A stretch of DNA of 64,000 bases. Source: Semisulcospira habei (taxonomy: Eukaryota; Mollusca; Gastropoda; Semisulcospiridae). The notes beneath the pieces are model-generated. The model searched no databases. It was not told the origin of the DNA and saw only the letters and a program-made list of their open reading frames with translations. The first letter of the stretch is position 1; each line of letters starts with the position of its first letter. Below, piece by piece: positions 63,961-64,000 of this stretch. The position numbers were made by a program, and so were the translations under genes. The stretch covers positions 90,968,229 through 91,032,228 of the forward strand of contig BTPG01000006.1 in assembly GCA_036245525.1 (NCBI GenBank). Reading direction: 5' to 3'.

Positions 63961-64000
63961 TCAAGGTGAAGGCTGATGCTGGCTTTAGTGACATCCCTGT

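Overview
The window is animal nuclear DNA, most likely from a mollusc. It holds the 3' end of one recognisable host gene and is otherwise almost wholly built of nested mobile elements. The host gene is on the + strand: three exons (843-965, 17102-17225, 20927-21036) join in frame and encode the C-terminal part of YIPF3, a Golgi Yip1-domain membrane protein. Introns of about 16.1 kb and 3.7 kb between them are filled with transposons. The molluscan call rests on inference: an I/Nimb-type non-LTR element, a transposon with a RAG1-like N-terminus of the kind described from Aplysia, DIRS and Penelope elements side by side, and dispersed repeats in a gastropod style. The species is not identifiable.

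Region 1-30.5 kb is dominated by four DIRS-type tyrosine-recombinase retrotransposons, here called A-D. A (1-514, right end only), B (2388-8640, most complete), C (9671-16773) and D (22609-30472) all have inverted terminal repeats and/or an 89-bp internal complementary region that joins the complements of the two outer ends. B carries a gag-like protein with zinc-binding and RS-rich parts, a reverse transcriptase/RNase H/methyltransferase-like ORF and an overlapping tyrosine recombinase. It is disabled only by one CGA-to-TGA stop and one 1-nt deletion. B, C and D share a phase-2 spliceosomal-type intron near the gag start. C is split by a 2962-bp TIR DNA transposon (12631-15592) with a RAG1-N/DDE-like transposase. 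D is split by a 1917-bp hAT-like element (27805-29721).

Region 30.5-48.8 kb holds an RTE-like element (32007-35305, minus strand, 11-bp target duplication, tetranucleotide tail) beside a SINE-like repeat R1 (14-bp target duplication), both inside an older CR1/Jockey remnant. It also holds two I/Nimb elements, one nearly intact (41046-47075) and nested in the reverse transcriptase of the other (36806-48039) with a 16-bp target duplication.

Region 48.8-64 kb holds a CR1/L2-type element whose tail is split by an R1 copy, itself split by a 5.1-kb head-to-head inverted pair of Penelope-like elements (50988-56090). Beyond that are short hairpin MITEs with TTAA ends, a duplicated 400-bp block, a possible host exon (59925-60412) and a second CR1/L2-type fragment on the minus strand.

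The 'working together' here is mostly stratigraphic: target-site duplications give the order in which elements inserted, and the YIPF3 splice sites have survived all of it.
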